Shown here: positions 1-9,380 of the stretch, piece by piece | How the letters are laid out: each line of letters begins with the position of its first letter | Position numbering within the stretch: position 1 is the first letter of the stretch | DNA from: Pseudomonas sp. FP2309 | Lineage (GTDB): Bacteria; Pseudomonadota; Gammaproteobacteria; Pseudomonadales; Pseudomonadaceae | DNA length: 64,000 nucleotides | Direction of reading: 5' to 3' | Assembly: GCF_030687575.1 (NCBI RefSeq) | Contig: NZ_CP117439.1 | Span: 5,285,501 to 5,349,500 of the forward strand | Made by a program: the position numbers and the translations under genes | The notes under the pieces: generated by a model | What the model saw: the letters and a program-made list of their open reading frames with translations, nothing else | What the model was told of the DNA's origin: nothing | Databases searched by the model: none

Positions 1-881
1 GCGAGCCCGACGACCGCGTCGTTCAGCCAGTTCAGGCCGAATGCCAGGACGGCCCAGGACAAAATCCCCGCACCAAAGCCATAAAGCGCGCCCATGTACA
101 GAAAAGGACGACGCACATAACTGTCCGTGCCGCCGACCAGTTTAATCACTTCTATCTCGATGCGACGGTTTTCAATATGAAGACGAATGGTATTACCTAT
201 CACCAAAAGTAATGCAGACACCAACAGCACTGTCAGGCCGAACACAAAGCGATCACCCAGCTTGAGAATGGCAGCCAGGCGTTCTACCCAGACTAGATCA
301 AGTTGCGCCTGTTGCACCTTAGGCATCTCTGCGAGTTTTTGTCGCAGGGCCTCCAGGGCAGTCTTGTCGACTTCGTTCGGCGTCACCAGCACCACGCCCG
401 GCAGCGGGTTCTGCGGCAGCTCTTTAAGCGCCTCACCCAGGCCGGACTGTTGCTGGAACTCCTCAAGCGCCTGATCGCGGCTGACATACTCAGCATCTGC
501 AACCCCCGGCATGTTCTTGATGTCGTCGCGCAACGCCTCGCCTTGCTGCGTGCTGGCATCCAGGTTCAGGTACAGCGAAATCTGCGCCGCGCGCTGCCAG
601 GAACCGCCCAGGCGCTCCACATTATTGAGCAGCAGCGACAAACCCATCGGCAGGCTCAATGCCACGGCCATCACCAGACAGGTGAAAAAACTGCCGATCG
701 GCTGTTTGCCCAGGCGACGCAGGCTGTCCAGCAGGCTGGCGCGATGGCTTTCGATCCAGGCGCGCAGCAGCGTGCTGAAGTCCGGACCGTCGTCTTCGTC
801 GTGTTTTTTCTTTTTCGGTTGCGGGTCGGCCGGCTTCGGCGCAACGCGTTCGGACACTTTAGGACTACGTGTGGCACTCAT
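1..881 (-). CDS. ftsX: Cell division protein FtsX, partial (C-terminus beyond window start)
   Basis: Membrane subunit of the FtsEX ABC-type complex, which couples ATP hydrolysis by FtsE at the division septum to activation of periplasmic peptidoglycan hydrolysis. About 293 residues are visible. A Lys/Asp-rich cytosolic N-terminus (about 1-60) is followed by a first membrane helix (SFFTCLVMAVALSLPMG), a large periplasmic domain with the motif NPLPGVVLVTP, and later helices (FGLTVLLVSALLLVIGNT and on). The start ATG at 881-879 overlaps the ftsE stop as ATGA, so the two are translationally coupled. The gene runs off the left edge and is not a truncation in the genome as far as can be seen. In pseudomonads rpoH normally follows it, outside this window. 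Confidence 0.95.
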   Translation of the reverse strand, partial: MSATRSPKVSERVAPKPADPQPKKKKHDEDDGPDFSTLLRAWIESHRASLLDSLRRLGKQPIGSFFTCLVMAVALSLPMGLSLLLNNVERLGGSWQRAAQISLYLNLDASTQQGEALRDDIKNMPGVADAEYVSRDQALEEFQQQSGLGEALKELPQNPLPGVVLVTPNEVDKTALEALRQKLAEMPKVQQAQLDLVWVERLAAILKLGDRFVFGLTVLLVSALLLVIGNTIRLHIENRRIEIEVIKLVGGTDSYVRRPFLYMGALYGFGAGILSWAVLAFGLNWLNDAVVGL

Positions 882-1549
882 ACGCCAGCCTCCCCGTCAC
901 CGATCAGGCGCCCGCGTTGCAAGGTCAACATGCGGTGGCGCATGCGAGCGATCAGCGCCAGGTCGTGACTGGCGATCAATACGCTGGTACCCAGGCGGTT
1001 GATGTCTTCGAACACCCCCATGATCTCGGCCGCCAGACGCGGATCGAGGTTACCGGTGGGTTCGTCCGCCAGCAGCAAGGCCGGGCGATGGACGATGGCG
1101 CGGGCGATGCCGACGCGCTGTTGCTGGCCGGTGGACAGGTCGCCAGGGTAGAGGTCGGTCTTGTCCGACAGCGCCACGCGCTCCAGGGCCGAATCCACAC
1201 GCTTGATGATTTCGGCCTTGGACAGCCCGAGGATCTGCAACGGCAGCGCAACGTTGTTGAACACGGTACGATCGAACAGCAACTGGTGGTTCTGGAACAC
1301 CACGCCGATCTGACGGCGCAGGAAAGGGATCTGCGCATTGCTGATGGTGGCCAGATCCTGACCTGCCAGCAACAGCTTGCCGGTCGTCGGGCGTTCCATG
1401 GCCAGCAGCAGGCGCAGCAAAGTACTTTTACCCGCGCCGGAATGGCCGGTCACAAACAGGAACTCGCCGCGGCGCACTCGAAAGCTCAGCTCATGCAGGC
1501 CCACATGCCCGTTGGCATAGCGTTTACCGACCTGTTCGAATCGAATCAT
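878..1549 (-). CDS. ftsE: Cell division ATP-binding protein FtsE
   Basis: ATPase of the FtsEX complex at the inner face of the divisome. The 223-residue length is normal for the family. Walker A is GHSGAGKST at residues 35-43, the ABC signature appears as LSTGQQQRV near 135-145, and Walker B is LLLADEP followed by TGNLD. The gene overlaps ftsY upstream by ATGA (1546-1549) and ftsX downstream by ATGA, so ftsY-ftsE-ftsX form one tightly coupled operon on the minus strand. Nothing unusual is seen. Confidence 0.97.
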   Translation of the reverse strand: MIRFEQVGKRYANGHVGLHELSFRVRRGEFLFVTGHSGAGKSTLLRLLLAMERPTTGKLLLAGQDLATISNAQIPFLRRQIGVVFQNHQLLFDRTVFNNVALPLQILGLSKAEIIKRVDSALERVALSDKTDLYPGDLSTGQQQRVGIARAIVHRPALLLADEPTGNLDPRLAAEIMGVFEDINRLGTSVLIASHDLALIARMRHRMLTLQRGRLIGDGEAGV

Positions 1550-2937
1550 GAACGCTCCCGCTCGGCAAACAACGCCTCTACAAAGGGTTCAGCTTCAAAA
1601 GTGCGCAGATCGTCGATGCCTTCACCGACGCCGATATAACGAATCGGCAAGCCGAACTGCTTGGCCAGCGCAAAGATCACGCCGCCCTTGGCCGTGCCGT
1701 CGAGCTTGGTCAACGCCAGGCCGGTCAGTTGCACCGTCTGATTGAATTGTTTGGCCTGACTGATGGCGTTCTGGCCGGTACCGGCATCCAGCACCAGCAG
1801 CACTTCGTGGGGCGCATCGGCGTCCAGCTTGCCGATCACCCGGCGCACTTTTTTCAGTTCTTCCATCAAGTTGTCTTTGGTGTGCAGGCGACCAGCGGTA
1901 TCGGCGATCAGCACATCAATGTTACGGGCCTTGGCGGCCTGCACGGCGTCGAAGATCACCGAAGCGGAGTCGGCGCCGGTGTGCTGGGCAATCACCGGGA
2001 TCTTGTTGCGCTCACCCCATACCTGCAACTGCTCGACAGCCGCGGCGCGGAAGGTGTCGCCGGCGGCGAGCATGACTTTCTTGCCTTCGAGCTGCAGCTT
2101 CTTGGCCAATTTGCCGATGGTGGTGGTTTTACCGGCGCCGTTGACGCCCACCACCAGAATCACGAACGGCTTGTTCGGGGTGATCACCAGCGGTGCTTCC
2201 ACCGGTTTGAGCATGGCGGCCAGCTCAGCCTGCAAGGATTTGTACAGCGCGTCGGCATCGGTGAGCTGTTTGCGCGCGACCTTCTGGGTCAGGCTCTGAA
2301 TGATCACGGCGGTGGCTTCAACGCCCACATCTGCGGTGAGCAGGCGGGTTTCGATGTCTTCCAGCAACTCGTCATCGATGGTTTTTTTGCCCAGGAACAG
2401 GCTGGCCATCCCTTCGCCGATGCTGGCGCTGGTTTTGCTCAGGCCCTGCTTGAGGCGGGCAAAGAAGCCGGCTTTACCGGTTTCGACTGATGGGGCGGCA
2501 GGCGCTGGCTCGACAACAGCAGGAGCGGTCGGCACCGGGACTTCGACTGGCGGCGCTTGAACCACGACCTCCACCGGCTCGACGACCGCAGGGATCGGCG
2601 GCACCACGTGCTCAGCCTGCACATTCTCAACCAGCGCCACGGGCTCTTCGGCCACCGGCAATTCGGGCCATGGCGTGTGCTCAGGGGCTGGTTCGAGGGC
2701 TGGTTCCGGCTTGGTTTCCACCACCGGCTGCAACACCGGCTCGCCCATCGGCAATACCACCGGCTCCGGTGCCTGGGCTACCGGTTGGGCTTCTATTAGG
2801 GGTTCGGGGGTCGGCTCAGCGTGAACCTGCGGCTGTTCAGCAACGGTTTCCTGCGGCTTTTTGCGCAGCCATCCGAACAGGCCTTTCTTCTCGCCAGCCG
2901 CGGCTGGGGTCTTCTTGTCGTCGTTGGAACCAAACAT
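1546..2937 (-). CDS. ftsY: Signal recognition particle receptor FtsY
   Basis: GTPase receptor for the signal recognition particle; it delivers ribosome-nascent chain complexes to the SecYEG translocon at the inner membrane. At 463 residues it has a long N-terminal A domain (about 35-150) made almost wholly of Pro, Glu, Val and Ala, as is common in Pseudomonas FtsY. The NG domain follows, with G1 [10 protein letters not shown], the DTAGR motif and TKLDG. The first residues MFGSNDDKK and a Lys-rich stretch ([11 protein letters not shown]) resemble the lipid-binding N-terminus. It is the first gene of the ftsYEX operon and is divergent from the M16 peptidase pair. Confidence 0.97.
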   Translation of the reverse strand: MFGSNDDKKTPAAAGEKKGLFGWLRKKPQETVAEQPQVHAEPTPEPLIEAQPVAQAPEPVVLPMGEPVLQPVVETKPEPALEPAPEHTPWPELPVAEEPVALVENVQAEHVVPPIPAVVEPVEVVVQAPPVEVPVPTAPAVVEPAPAAPSVETGKAGFFARLKQGLSKTSASIGEGMASLFLGKKTIDDELLEDIETRLLTADVGVEATAVIIQSLTQKVARKQLTDADALYKSLQAELAAMLKPVEAPLVITPNKPFVILVVGVNGAGKTTTIGKLAKKLQLEGKKVMLAAGDTFRAAAVEQLQVWGERNKIPVIAQHTGADSASVIFDAVQAAKARNIDVLIADTAGRLHTKDNLMEELKKVRRVIGKLDADAPHEVLLVLDAGTGQNAISQAKQFNQTVQLTGLALTKLDGTAKGGVIFALAKQFGLPIRYIGVGEGIDDLRTFEAEPFVEALFAERERS

Positions 2938-3170
2938 GGAGACGGCTATCTCAAGGTAGCGACGCGCCAGAGCGGCACGCCGGTAAATAAAATTCGATGC
3001 GTAACAGACTGTTTTTTAGCCAGCTCGTTCATGCGCAACATTTTGTAAGGCCTAAATAGGGCCTACACAAGACTGCCGCAGTGGCCGTCCGTATATTCGA
3101 CCAGTATCCTAGCACCTCCTCGCCCGCCGACGCTAAGACCAAGCGGGCAGCCCAACAGGTTTAAAAACGA
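2938..3170. promoter_or_regulatory. Divergent intergenic region between ftsY and the M16 peptidase operon
   Basis: A 233-bp space that must carry the outward promoters for ftsYEX (minus) and the peptidase operon (plus). It contains a loose inverted repeat around AAGGCCTAAATAGGGCCTA (3047-3065). No convincing -35/-10 pair could be fixed by eye, and the peptidase start at 3171 lacks a strong Shine-Dalgarno sequence. No small gene is supported here. Confidence 0.4.
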
Positions 3171-4526
3171 ATGAATGCTCTAGCCCGCCGCGCCGCAGGC
3201 CTGCTGTTCAGCACAGTTTGTCTGCCTCTTTCAGCTTTGGCTGCCGACCCACAACCCACCCACGAATTCACCCTCGACAACGGCCTCAAGGTCGTCGTAC
3301 GCGAAGATCATCGCGCCCCGGTGGTGGTTTCCCAGGTTTGGTACAAGGTGGGCTCGAGCTACGAGACCCCGGGCCAGACCGGTTTGTCCCACGCCCTGGA
3401 GCACATGATGTTCAAGGGCAGCGCCAAAGTCGGCCCCGGCGAAGCCTCGCTGATCCTGCGCGACCTGGGCGCTGAAGAAAATGCATTCACCAGTGATGAC
3501 TACACCGCGTATTACCAGGTGCTGGCCCGTGACCGCCTGGGCGTGGCCTTTGAGCTCGAGGCCGACCGCATGGCCAGCCTGCGCCTGCCGGCCGACGAGT
3601 TCAGCCGCGAGATCGAGGTTATTAAAGAAGAGCGCCGCCTGCGCACCGACGACAACCCAATGTCCAAGGCGTATGAGCGCTTCAAGGCCATGGCGTTCCC
3701 GGCCAGCGGCTACCACACGCCGACCATCGGCTGGATGGCCGACCTGGACCGCATGAAAGTCGAAGAACTGCGCCACTGGTACCAATCCTGGTATGTGCCG
3801 AACAACGCCACCCTGGTAGTGGTCGGCGACGTTACCCCGGATGAAGTGAAAACCCTGGCCCAGCGCTACTTCGGCCCGATCCCCAAGCGTGACGTGCCAC
3901 CGGCCAAGATCCCGATGGAACTGGCCGAACCCGGCGAGCGCCTGCTGACCATGCACGTGCAGACCCAATTGCCGAGCGTGATCCTGGGCTTCAACGTCCC
4001 TGGCCTGGCCACTGCCGAAGACAAACGTTCGGTCCAGGCCCTGCGCCTGATCTCGGCCCTGCTGGACGGCGGCTACAGCGCGCGCATCTCCGAGCAGTTG
4101 GAGCGCGGCGAGGAACTGGTCTCGGCCGCCTCTACCCAATACGACGCCTACACCCGTGGCGACACCCTGTTCATGCTGACGGCGACGCCCAATCAGCAGA
4201 AGAAAAAGACCATCGCCCAGGCGGAAGCAGGCCTGTGGCGCCTGCTCGAAGAGCTCAAAGCCAAACCGCCCACCGCTGAGGAACTGGAACGTATCCGCGC
4301 CCAGGTCATTGCCGGCCTGGTGTACCAGCGCGACTCGATCACCAGCCAGGCCACGTCCATTGGCTCCCTGGAAACCGTCGGTCTGTCCTGGAAGCTGATG
4401 GACAGCGAATTGGCGGACCTGCAAAGCGTGACCCCGGAAGATATCCAAAAGGCCGCACGCACCTATTTCACCCGCGAACGTCTGAGCGTCGCCCATGTTT
4501 TGCCCGAGGAGACCGCTCATGAGTGA
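3171..4526 (+). CDS. M16 family zinc metallopeptidase (catalytic subunit, periplasmic)
   Basis: Pitrilysin-family peptidase of 451 residues. A Sec signal peptide (about 1-25, ending SALAA) predicts a periplasmic enzyme. The inverted zinc motif HxxEH is intact as H74-A-L-E77-H78, with the downstream Glu region EVIKEERR. The C-terminal inactive M16 domain follows. The next gene is a second M16 protein overlapping it by 8 bp, so the pair probably forms a two-subunit enzyme in which this one supplies catalysis. The substrate is not known from sequence. Confidence 0.9.
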   Translation: MNALARRAAGLLFSTVCLPLSALAADPQPTHEFTLDNGLKVVVREDHRAPVVVSQVWYKVGSSYETPGQTGLSHALEHMMFKGSAKVGPGEASLILRDLGAEENAFTSDDYTAYYQVLARDRLGVAFELEADRMASLRLPADEFSREIEVIKEERRLRTDDNPMSKAYERFKAMAFPASGYHTPTIGWMADLDRMKVEELRHWYQSWYVPNNATLVVVGDVTPDEVKTLAQRYFGPIPKRDVPPAKIPMELAEPGERLLTMHVQTQLPSVILGFNVPGLATAEDKRSVQALRLISALLDGGYSARISEQLERGEELVSAASTQYDAYTRGDTLFMLTATPNQQKKKTIAQAEAGLWRLLEELKAKPPTAEELERIRAQVIAGLVYQRDSITSQATSIGSLETVGLSWKLMDSELADLQSVTPEDIQKAARTYFTRERLSVAHVLPEETAHE

Positions 4527-6009
4527 TCGCAAAAACAGCCGCCTGATCCTGCCCGGCCTGATCGCCGTCACCTTGATCGCGGCCAGTGCCGTGTATTTCC
4601 TGCGCCCCAGCGAATCCGTGGCCAGCCAGGCGCTGGACAAGGCTCAGTCCACCAACAAATTGCAATCGCTGGCGGAGCTGGATGGCAAGGCGCCGACCAA
4701 CCGCAAGCTCGACGTGCAAACCTGGACCACCGCCGAAGGTGCCAAGGTGCTGTTCGTGGAAGCCCATGAACTGCCGATGTTCGACGTGCGCATCCTGTTT
4801 GCCGCCGGCAGCAGCCAGGACGGCGACGTGCCCGGCCTGGCACTCATGACCAACGCCATGCTCAACGAAGGCGTGCCGGGCAAGGATGTCAGCCAGATCG
4901 CCAGTGGTTTTGAAGGCCTGGGTGCCGACTTCGGCAACGGCGCTTACCGCGATATGGCGCTGGTGTCCCTGCGCAGCTTGAGCGCCAGCGACAAACGCGA
5001 CGCCGCCCTGAACCTGTTTGACGAGGTGATCGGCAAGCCGACCTTCCCGGCCGATTCCCTGGCGCGCATCAAGAACCAGATCCTCGCCGGCTTCGAATAC
5101 CAGAAGCAGAACCCCGGCAAACTGGCCAGCCTGGAGCTGTTCAAGCGCCTGTATGGCGACCACCCTTACGCACACCCTAGCGAAGGCACCCCGCAAAGCG
5201 TGCCGAAGATCACGCTGGCGCAGTTGCAGGCCTTCCATGCCAAGGCTTATGCCGCCGGCAACGCGGTGATTGCGGTGGTGGGCGACCTCACCCGCGCCGA
5301 AGCTGAAGCCATGACCGCCAAGGTATCTGCGTCGCTGCCCAAAGGCCCGGCCCTGCCCAGGATTGCCCAGCCGACGGAGCCAAAGGCCGGCCTGAGCCAT
5401 ATCGAGTTCCCATCCAAGCAAACCCACCTGTTGTTCGCGCAACTGGGCATCGACCGCGCCGATCCGGACTACGCCGCGCTGTCCCTGGGCAATCAGATCC
5501 TCGGCGGCGGCGGCTTCGGCACCCGTTTGATGAGCGAAGTGCGCGAAAAGCGCGGCCTGACCTACGGCGTCTACTCCGGCTTCTCGCCGATGCAGGTGCG
5601 TGGCCCGTTCATGATCAACCTGCAGACTCGCGCCGAAATGAGCGGCGGCACCCTGCGCCTGGTCGAGGACGTGCTGGCCGAATACCTCAAGAACGGCCCG
5701 ACGCAGAAAGAACTGGATGACGCCAAGCGCGAGCTGGCCGGCAGCTTCCCGCTGTCCACCGCGAGCAATGCCGATATCGTCGGCCAACTCGGCGCCATGG
5801 GTTTCTACAACTTGCCGCTGAGCTATCTGGAAGATTTCATGAAACAATCCCAGGCCCTGACCGTAGAGCAGGTCAAGGCTGCCTTGAACAAACACTTGAG
5901 CGCCGACAAGATGGTCATCGTGACCGCCGGCCCAACGATTGCGCAAAAGCCACTACCGCCCCCCACTGATAAACCCGCCGAGCAGCCGCTCGGGGTTCCG
6001 GAGCATTAA
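4519..6009 (+). CDS. M16 family peptidase-like protein (non-catalytic partner)
   Basis: A 496-residue pitrilysin-like protein with an N-terminal hydrophobic segment (LILPGLIAVTLIAASAVYFL) acting as signal or membrane anchor. The region equivalent to the zinc site reads GLALMTNAMLNEG and lacks HxxEH, so it should not hold catalytic zinc. The C-terminal half keeps the substrate-contact region (SEVREKRGLTYGVYSGF) typical of M16B partner subunits. The ATG at 4519 was chosen over an upstream in-frame ATG at 4495 because GAGGAGACC precedes it. It overlaps the catalytic gene by 8 bp and touches rsmD by TAATG. Confidence 0.88.
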   Translation: MSDRKNSRLILPGLIAVTLIAASAVYFLRPSESVASQALDKAQSTNKLQSLAELDGKAPTNRKLDVQTWTTAEGAKVLFVEAHELPMFDVRILFAAGSSQDGDVPGLALMTNAMLNEGVPGKDVSQIASGFEGLGADFGNGAYRDMALVSLRSLSASDKRDAALNLFDEVIGKPTFPADSLARIKNQILAGFEYQKQNPGKLASLELFKRLYGDHPYAHPSEGTPQSVPKITLAQLQAFHAKAYAAGNAVIAVVGDLTRAEAEAMTAKVSASLPKGPALPRIAQPTEPKAGLSHIEFPSKQTHLLFAQLGIDRADPDYAALSLGNQILGGGGFGTRLMSEVREKRGLTYGVYSGFSPMQVRGPFMINLQTRAEMSGGTLRLVEDVLAEYLKNGPTQKELDDAKRELAGSFPLSTASNADIVGQLGAMGFYNLPLSYLEDFMKQSQALTVEQVKAALNKHLSADKMVIVTAGPTIAQKPLPPPTDKPAEQPLGVPEH

Positions 6010-6635
6010 TGGCCAGTTCATCTCGCCCGAAAAAACCTGTCCACAACGTCCACAACGGTGTGGGCCAACTGCGCATCATTGGTGGTGAATGGGGCAGCCG
6101 CAAGCTGAGCTTCCCTGACGTCGTGGGCCTGCGCCCAACGCCGGACCGCGTGCGCGAAACCCTGTTCAACTGGCTCGCACCGTATATCGCGGGCGCCAAG
6201 GTACTGGACCCGTTCGCCGGCAGTGGCGCGCTGTTCCTGGAGGCGCTGTCCCGTGGCGCGGCCCAGGCGCAGGCACTGGACGCCAGTAACGTAGCGGTCT
6301 CAAGCCTCAAGGAGCACCTGGGCACCCTGCGCTGCACCAATGGCCAGGTGCAAACCGCCGACGCGCTGCGCTATCTGGAAACCCAGGCGGCCAGTGAATA
6401 CGACGTGGTGTTCCTCGACCCGCCGTTCAACCAGAACCTGCTGCCGACCGTCTGCGCCCTGCTGGAAGAGCGCCAATGGCTGGCGCCGGACGCGTGGATC
6501 TACACTGAAAGCGAGACCGCACCGTCCACCCTCGGGTTGCCGGGCGCATGGCGCCTGCACCGCGAGCAGAAGTCCGGACGGGTGTATTACGCGTTGTGGC
6601 ATCGATTGGTTGAGCGCGCCGAATTGCCTCAGTGA
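6009..6635 (+). CDS. rsmD: 16S rRNA (guanine966-N2)-methyltransferase RsmD
   Basis: Methylates G966 of 16S rRNA using S-adenosylmethionine. The 208-residue protein shows an RIIGGEWGSRKL-type N-terminal motif, SAM motif I DPFAGSGALFLEA, and the catalytic DPPF motif (FLDPPFN). Its start overlaps the stop of the preceding M16 gene (TAATG), so it is the third gene of that operon. The rsmD position next to ftsYEX is common in gamma-proteobacteria. Confidence 0.95.
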   Translation: MASSSRPKKPVHNVHNGVGQLRIIGGEWGSRKLSFPDVVGLRPTPDRVRETLFNWLAPYIAGAKVLDPFAGSGALFLEALSRGAAQAQALDASNVAVSSLKEHLGTLRCTNGQVQTADALRYLETQAASEYDVVFLDPPFNQNLLPTVCALLEERQWLAPDAWIYTESETAPSTLGLPGAWRLHREQKSGRVYYALWHRLVERAELPQ

Positions 6636-6645
6636 GTGCATGCGT

Positions 6646-6697
6646 TGTGAGCGGGTTTGCCCGCTCACCACAATAAGCGCTTGCCACAGAGATCTGC
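6646..6697. repeat. REP-like hairpin plus two copies of an 18-bp repeat unit
   Basis: GTGAGCGGG-tttg-CCCGCTCAC (6647-6668) forms a perfect 9-bp hairpin directly after rsmD and may terminate transcription, although there is no T-tract. It continues into GCTCACCACAATA and GCGCTTGCCACAGAGATC, which match the first and last units of the five-unit tandem repeat at 50548-50636. This is therefore a short, two-unit version of the same intergenic element. Confidence 0.6.
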
Positions 6698-7690
6698 ATG
6701 AACCCTTCTTCTGAACGATTCAAACCCGCCTTCGGCCTTGGCAACCCGCACCTGCAAACACTGTGGGGACCGCTGTGGCGCCCAACGACCCATATCGAGC
6801 GCCAGCGCGAACGGCTGTGGCTGGACGATGGCGATTTTCTCGACCTCGACTGGCATGGCCCCCATGACGCACAGGCGCCCTTGGTGCTGGTGCTGCATGG
6901 CCTGACCGGCTCGTCCAATTCGCCCTATGTGGCTGGCCTGCAAAAAGTCCTGGCGGCGCAGGGCTGGGCCAGTGTGGCCTTGAACTGGCGTGGCTGTTCC
7001 GGCGAGCCGAACCTGTTGGCCCGCAGTTACCACTCGGGCGCCAGCGAAGATTTGGCGGCAACGATTGCCCATCTGCGAGCCAGGCGACCGTTGGCGCCGT
7101 TGTATGCGGTGGGTTATTCCCTGGGCGGTAACGTGCTGCTCAAGCACCTGGGTGAAACCGGCGAAGCCTCCGGCCTGCAGGGCGCCGCGGCGGTATCGGT
7201 GCCGTTCCGCCTGGACCAGTGCGCCGATCGCATCGGGCTGGGGTTTTCGCGGGTGTATCAGAAACACTTCATGCGCGAGATGCTGGCGTATATCCGCGCC
7301 AAGCAACGTCAGTTCGTGCAGGATGGCCAAGCGGACGGGCTGAAAACTCTGGAGGCCCTGGGGTCATTGGAGAAGATGCGCACATTCTGGGATTTCGACG
7401 GCCGGGTCACGGCGCCGCTGCACGGATTCCTGAGTGCCGAGGACTACTATCGCCGCGCGTCGAGCCGCTATTACCTCGGTGCGATCCGCACGCCGACCTT
7501 GATCATCCAGGCCGCCGACGACCCGTTCGTGTTCGCCCACAGCCTGCCGGAAGCCAGCGAACTGTCGGCCTGTACCGAATTCGAGCTGCTGGCCAAGGGC
7601 GGGCATGTGGGGTTTGTCGACGGCTCGCTCAGGCGCCCCGGTTACTACCTGGAACGCCGGATTCCAGCCTGGCTGCTCAGTCGCCGGTAG
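6698..7690 (+). CDS. YheT-type alpha/beta-fold hydrolase
   Basis: A 330-residue alpha/beta hydrolase of the YheT/AB-hydrolase-4 family. It shows the NPHLQT N-terminal signature of this family, the oxyanion-loop region LHGLTGSSNSPY, the nucleophile elbow GYSLGGN and the acid/base pair region ADDPFVF and GGHVGF. Family members are putative carboxylesterases with poorly defined substrates. The 3' end overlaps the convergent sulfurtransferase gene by 14 bp. Confidence 0.85.
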   Translation: MNPSSERFKPAFGLGNPHLQTLWGPLWRPTTHIERQRERLWLDDGDFLDLDWHGPHDAQAPLVLVLHGLTGSSNSPYVAGLQKVLAAQGWASVALNWRGCSGEPNLLARSYHSGASEDLAATIAHLRARRPLAPLYAVGYSLGGNVLLKHLGETGEASGLQGAAAVSVPFRLDQCADRIGLGFSRVYQKHFMREMLAYIRAKQRQFVQDGQADGLKTLEALGSLEKMRTFWDFDGRVTAPLHGFLSAEDYYRRASSRYYLGAIRTPTLIIQAADDPFVFAHSLPEASELSACTEFELLAKGGHVGFVDGSLRRPGYYLERRIPAWLLSRR

Positions 7691-8531
7691 CGATCGCCCG
7701 CGCCGGGTCGGTGATCCACTCACTCCACGACCCCGCATACAACTTGCCCAGGGGGTATCCCGCCAGGCTCAGGGCGAACAGGTTATGGCACGCCGTCACG
7801 CCGGAGCCGCAATACGCCACCAGTTCCTGCGGATCACGCCCCTGCAACTGCGCGGCAAACCGCTGCTGGAGTTGATCGGCCGGCAGGAAGCGACCGTCGC
7901 TGCCGAGGTTTTCGCTAAATGCCGCACATTGCGCACCGGGAATATGCCCGGCAACGGGGTCGATGGGTTCCATGTCGCCGCGAAAACGCGGTTGGGCGCG
8001 GGCGTCGATCAAGGTCAGGCCGGGTTGGCCCAGACGCTTTTGCAGTTGGTCGGCGTCCAGCAACAGTTGGTTGTCCGGCGTGCCGACAAACGTCCCAGGC
8101 TCGGTCACCGGCGCATCCAGACTCAACGGGAAACCGGCGCTGTGCCAGGCCTTGAGGCCGCCATCCAGAATAAACACGCCGTCACGCTTGCCCAGCCAGG
8201 CCAGCAGCCACCATGCGCGCGCGGCGTAGGCGCCAGGACCGTCGTCGTAAAGCACCACATCGCTATCAGGGTTGATGCCCCAGGCCTGCAGTTGCTGGAT
8301 CAACGTATCCGCTGCCGGCAGGGGATGACGACCGGTCACGCCTTTGACAACCGGCCCGCTGAGGTGGCGCTCAAGGTCAGCATACTGCGCGCCTTCGATA
8401 TGCCCTTCGGCGTAACTGCAAAGGCCGTAATCCGGGTCTTCCAGGGCAAAGCGACAATCCAGCAGTACAAGCCCCGCCAAGGTGCGGCGTTCGGCCAATT
8501 GCTGGGGGCTGATCAGTTGGGCAAGCGGCAT
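7677..8531 (-). CDS. SseA-like sulfurtransferase (tandem rhodanese domains)
   Basis: A two-domain rhodanese of 284 residues, probably a 3-mercaptopyruvate or thiosulfate sulfurtransferase. The N-terminal domain is inactive; the C-terminal domain carries the active loop CGSGVTA with Cys241, the loop typical of SseA enzymes. The start was set at ATG 8531 because CAGGAG lies 7 nt upstream; an in-frame ATG at 8552 has no such site. It is convergent with the YheT-like gene. Confidence 0.87.
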   Translation of the reverse strand: MPLAQLISPQQLAERRTLAGLVLLDCRFALEDPDYGLCSYAEGHIEGAQYADLERHLSGPVVKGVTGRHPLPAADTLIQQLQAWGINPDSDVVLYDDGPGAYAARAWWLLAWLGKRDGVFILDGGLKAWHSAGFPLSLDAPVTEPGTFVGTPDNQLLLDADQLQKRLGQPGLTLIDARAQPRFRGDMEPIDPVAGHIPGAQCAAFSENLGSDGRFLPADQLQQRFAAQLQGRDPQELVAYCGSGVTACHNLFALSLAGYPLGKLYAGSWSEWITDPARAIATGD

Positions 8532-8562
8532 GACGAACTCCTGCAAATGCATGGGGAAAGAC

Positions 8563-9234
8563 TTACTTCACTTCTTCCAGTGCCTGGTTCAGCGGCACGT
8601 AAAACTCTTTGAACAACGCATCCACCGCCTCTTTGGCCTGGGGCGTGACAAACCCTGCCTCCAACACGAGCACTTGGTACACCCCGCGCTTGATGGCTTC
8701 GGCACTCAGGTGGGCAGAGTTTTCATTGGTGGTGCATAAAAACCGCACCCAGGAGGTAAGGATGATCCACGCATTGAGGGTCAGGGCCTCGGTTTGCACC
8801 GGGTCCATGCTGAGGATGCCCGCATCGACAAACCCTTGATAAATAGCACCGCCCTGGGTCAGGCAACGCTGGGAGAAACGCCGATAGCCGGTGGCCAGTT
8901 CCGGATCACTCTCCAACAAATGTTCAAGGTCACGGTGTAAAAACCGGTAGCGCCACATGCCAGCCAGCACGGCCTGCAAGTAAAAGCGCTTGTCCTCTAC
9001 CACCATCGCACGCCCCTGGGGCGGCCGCAGGAAGCTGTCCACCAGCGCTTCGTATTCACGGAACAGTACGGCGATGATCGCCTGCTTGTTGGGGAAGTGG
9101 TAGTACAGGTTGCCCGGCGAAATTTCCATGTGGGCGGCGATGTGGTTGGTGCTGATACTGCGCTCGCCCTGCTGGTTAAAAAGCTCCAGGCTGGTTTGCA
9201 CAATGCGCTCGCTGGTCTTTACTCGTGGTGCCAT
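8563..9234 (-). CDS. laoR: TetR-family transcriptional regulator LaoR
   Basis: A 223-residue TetR repressor. The N-terminal helix-turn-helix (about 10-55) contains the family pattern ISTNHIAAHMEISPGNLYYHFPNK. The C-terminal half is a ligand-binding domain. It is divergent from laoCBA with a 146-bp shared promoter region that holds a strong dyad. From P. aeruginosa work on the lao genes, this regulator represses long-chain alcohol oxidation genes. Identification rests on position and on the order of the three neighbouring genes. Confidence 0.82.
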   Translation of the reverse strand: MAPRVKTSERIVQTSLELFNQQGERSISTNHIAAHMEISPGNLYYHFPNKQAIIAVLFREYEALVDSFLRPPQGRAMVVEDKRFYLQAVLAGMWRYRFLHRDLEHLLESDPELATGYRRFSQRCLTQGGAIYQGFVDAGILSMDPVQTEALTLNAWIILTSWVRFLCTTNENSAHLSAEAIKRGVYQVLVLEAGFVTPQAKEAVDALFKEFYVPLNQALEEVK

Positions 9235-9318
9235 AGGGGAATCAGCTTCTATACACGTGATGCACCATCTTACGGCCTATCCTTGCCAGGATAAATCTGG
9301 ATGTTACTGCAATGTTAT

Positions 9319-9347
9319 TTGACAATTTAGAGTAATGACTCTAAAAA
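9319..9347 (+). promoter_or_regulatory. lao operon promoter with embedded LaoR-type operator dyad
   Basis: A consensus -35 TTGACA (9319-9324) and a -10-like TAAAAA (9342-9347) are 17 bp apart. Between and over them lies the perfect dyad TTTAGAGT-aatg-ACTCTAAA (9326-9345). A repressor bound here would block RNA polymerase. The position directly between laoR and laoC makes LaoR the obvious candidate. The sequence features are seen directly; the binding protein is inferred. Confidence 0.72.
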
Positions 9348-9380
9348 TCCAGGCAGACCAATAACAATCGGTGCCTCGCC

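Noticed and set aside
4468..5946. A 492-codon minus-strand frame opposite the second M16 gene
   Set aside because: Low-complexity Gln/Gly/His/Ala composition and no ribosome-binding site; the plus-strand M16 protein explains the DNA.
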